Source: CAVPGH01 sp046726955 (GTDB taxonomy: Bacteria; Acidobacteriota; Vicinamibacteria; Fen-336). From it: a stretch of DNA of 5,708 nt. Location: assembly GCA_046726955.1 (NCBI GenBank), contig JBKPBQ010000381.1:1-5708 (forward strand). The letters are read 5' to 3'. Below the pieces are notes generated by a model that was given only the letters and a program-made list of their open reading frames with translations, was not told where the DNA came from and did not search any database. Made by a program: the position numbers and the translations under genes. This document shows, in pieces, positions 4,106 to 5,708 of the stretch (its first letter is position 1; each line of letters begins with the position of its first letter).

Positions 4106-5708
4106 TCACCGCGCGTCCGCGAAGACATCCGCGGCCTCGCGATAGGCGAAGCCCAGCCGGCGCGCGAAGCCCGCGTCCTGCGTGCCGGCACCGACGTAGA
4201 GGCTCTTCGCGGCGTCGAGCCGATGCCGGTGCGCGGCCACGACGCCGAGGCCGGGCAGGGGCTTCCGGCACCAGCAGACCGGCGGTCCCGCGGAGTGCGG
4301 GCAGTAGAGGACGTCGAGCTCGAGACCCAGCCGCTCGACGAGCGCCGCGTGCACAGCCTCGACGTCGTCGCGCGTCACGGCCCCCAGGGCGACGTCGGGA
4401 CGCCACGACAGCGCGACGAGCCTATAGCCTTCGTCGGCGTATCGCCGCAGGACGCGGTCGCGTCCGGGCAGGATCTCCAGGTCGTCGGGGCTCGCGGGGG
4501 CGCGCTTGCCCGAGCGGCTGCCCACGAGGACGCCCTCGGACCACACGAGGAGCCCGCGCTCCGTTCGGGCCGGGTCGGGCCGACGCTCGAACGGCACGAC
4601 GTCCACGCGCGAGAAGCCCTCGGCCGTCGTGGGCAGCTCCGTCTCGCGCTTCATTCGGAACTGCGCACTGGGAGGGAAAACGCCGGGATCCTTCCGGGCC
4701 ACGGCGCGCATCTCCTCCGGGGAGAGGAGCCTTCCGTAGCGCGCCACCATGCGCTCGACGGCGTTCCGCTGGGCCTCCTCGATCGGCGTGTCGAGCCAGA
4801 TCCCGCGCGCGTCGAGCCCGAGCGCCTGCGCGCGCTCGAGCACCGGCCGCCGCGACTTGCGGGACACGTACGTGTTGTCGAGGACGAACCGTCGCTTCCC
4901 CTCCGCAGCCAGCCGGTCGAGCACGGGGAGCAGATCGCTCGTGGTGCCTCCCGCCTCGTCGCGGTTGAGCCGCTCGTAGCCCTGGGCGGCGAGCTCGCGC
5001 GCGATCGTGCTCTTGCCGGCGCCGGGCAGGCCCATCACGAGGACCGCCTCGCCGTCGCCCGTGCTCCGGCCGCGCGGGGCCGCTTTCGTCCGCAGGATCC
5101 GACCCGAGGGGAAGCGCTCGTCGAGCCGCGACCGATCCTCGTCGTCGAGGACGATACGCGAGGCGCGGACGATCGACTGCACCGTCTCCACTCGCGTGGC
5201 CCCGGGGAGCGGGACGACCGTCGGGGACAGGTCGTGGAGCCAGGCGAGGGCGATCTCGAACGGCGTCGCCTCGTGCCGCGCCGCCACCGCCGCGAGCACG
5301 GGATCGGCGAGGAGGCGGGCGCGGCGCTCGGGGCCGCCGAGCGGCCGATGGGCGAGGAGGGGGGTCCCCCGGTCGCGGCAGAGCTCCGCCACTCCGTTCA
5401 GCAGGCTGTCCTCGTGCCAGGGGCTCAGCTCCACCTGGACGGAGACGACGGTCACGATCGTCGCGGCCTCCTCGATCTGGCCGACGGTGACGTTCGAGAG
5501 GCCGATCTCGTCCACGAGCCCGTCCTGCTGGAGACGGGCGAGCGCGCGCACGCTCGTGCCCAGCGCGACGCGAGGGTCGGGAGCGTGGAGCTGGTAGAGC
5601 GCGATCGTCTCGACGCCGAGCGCGCGCCGGCTCGCCTCGCAGGCCTCCCGCAGGTGGCGGGCGCGTCCGTCGGCGACCCACTCTCCGCCCGGCCGCGTCA
5701 GACCGCCC
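4106..5708 (-). CDS. Aldo/keto reductase - PNKP-like kinase - HAD-IIIA (pseudo)phosphatase fusion, 5' end cut by window
   Basis: The frame is open from the right edge to a TGA at 4106-4108, giving 533 visible residues. Residue numbers below count from the in-frame GTG at 5551, which is not the start because homology continues upstream. First comes the C-terminal two thirds of an NADPH-dependent aldo/keto reductase: LYQLHAPDP at about 5572-5599 with the catalytic His, IGLSNVT (16-22), LLAHRPLGG, and the cofactor-binding VVPLPGATRVE (112-122). The catalytic Asp/Tyr/Lys part is off the edge. Next, about 168-323, is a kinase close to metazoan PNKP: Walker A GLPGAGKS (174-181), LNRDE (195-199, D198 probable base), LDNTYVS (224-230), DTPIEEAQRNAVERM (254-268) and the closing TAEGFSRVDVVPFERR (309-324). 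Last, 331-481, is a HAD-IIIA domain with SRSGKR, a Zn loop (C417, H419, C426, C428) and CRKP (K430), but W337 replaces the nucleophile Asp, E339 the acid Asp, and A455 the first motif IV Asp. Domain calls are firm; overall function is unknown. Confidence 0.88.
   Translation of the reverse strand, partial: GGLTRPGGEWVADGRARHLREACEASRRALGVETIALYQLHAPDPRVALGTSVRALARLQQDGLVDEIGLSNVTVGQIEEAATIVTVVSVQVELSPWHEDSLLNGVAELCRDRGTPLLAHRPLGGPERRARLLADPVLAAVAARHEATPFEIALAWLHDLSPTVVPLPGATRVETVQSIVRASRIVLDDEDRSRLDERFPSGRILRTKAAPRGRSTGDGEAVLVMGLPGAGKSTIARELAAQGYERLNRDEAGGTTSDLLPVLDRLAAEGKRRFVLDNTYVSRKSRRPVLERAQALGLDARGIWLDTPIEEAQRNAVERMVARYGRLLSPEEMRAVARKDPGVFPPSAQFRMKRETELPTTAEGFSRVDVVPFERRPDPARTERGLLVWSEGVLVGSRSGKRAPASPDDLEILPGRDRVLRRYADEGYRLVALSWRPDVALGAVTRDDVEAVHAALVERLGLELDVLYCPHSAGPPVCWCRKPLPGLGVVAAHRHRLDAAKSLYVGAGTQDAGFARRLGFAYREAADVFADAR

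Noticed and set aside
5549..5551. GTG as start of the fusion protein
   Set aside because: Aldo/keto reductase homology, including LYQLHAPDP with the catalytic His, continues upstream in the same frame to the window edge.
5007..5597. Plus-strand frame of 196 codons opposite the fusion gene
   Set aside because: Ser/Arg-rich shadow opposite well-supported kinase and reductase motifs.
4422..5681. Minus-strand frame of 419 codons inside the fusion gene
   Set aside because: It is an out-of-frame reading of the reductase/kinase coding sequence, made of Arg/Pro/Ala/Gly; the other frame carries clear family motifs.

Overview
This is a GC-rich bacterial window, densely packed with genes and with the strong G/C third-position bias typical of such genomes. 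It contains no rRNA, tRNA, CRISPR array or insertion sequence. The source cannot be named from the sequence. A SpoIIE-type PP2C phosphatase, an MGDG-synthase-like glycosyltransferase and the MtnB/MtnC/MtnD form of methionine salvage would fit a high-GC Gram-negative or environmental phylum (proteobacterial, myxobacterial or acidobacterial-like), but that placement is inference.

Left part, + strand (1-1866): the C-terminal part of a GT28/MGDG-synthase-like glycosyltransferase, cut by the window edge, is followed after 20 bases by a complete 403-residue SpoIIE/RsbU-type serine phosphatase with a GAF-like N-terminus. They are probably cotranscribed.

Right part, - strand (5708-1873): transcription enters from the right through a large fusion gene cut by the window edge. 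It joins an aldo/keto reductase, a PNKP-like polynucleotide-kinase domain and a HAD-IIIA phosphatase-like domain. After 19 bases come mtnB, mtnD and mtnC, which are nearly gapless (2-base gap, then a one-base TGATG stop/start overlap). Together these three convert 5-methylthioribulose-1-phosphate through the diketone and acireductone to 2-keto-4-methylthiobutyrate, the methionine precursor. MtnA, MtnK or MtnP/MtnN and the final aminotransferase are not in the window. After a 116-base gap with a GC-rich hairpin comes a 60-residue hydrophobic membrane protein, which ends 6 bases from the convergent phosphatase gene.

The most unusual item is the three-part fusion. Its kinase motifs look intact, but its HAD domain has lost the nucleophile aspartate (Trp in its place) and the first motif IV aspartate, while keeping a Cys-x-His / Cys-x-Cys zinc loop and the CRKP lysine motif. 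This suggests a pseudophosphatase on a PNKP-like kinase, tied to a redox enzyme and placed directly upstream of methionine-salvage genes. I did not recognise this combination as a described system; its role is unknown.
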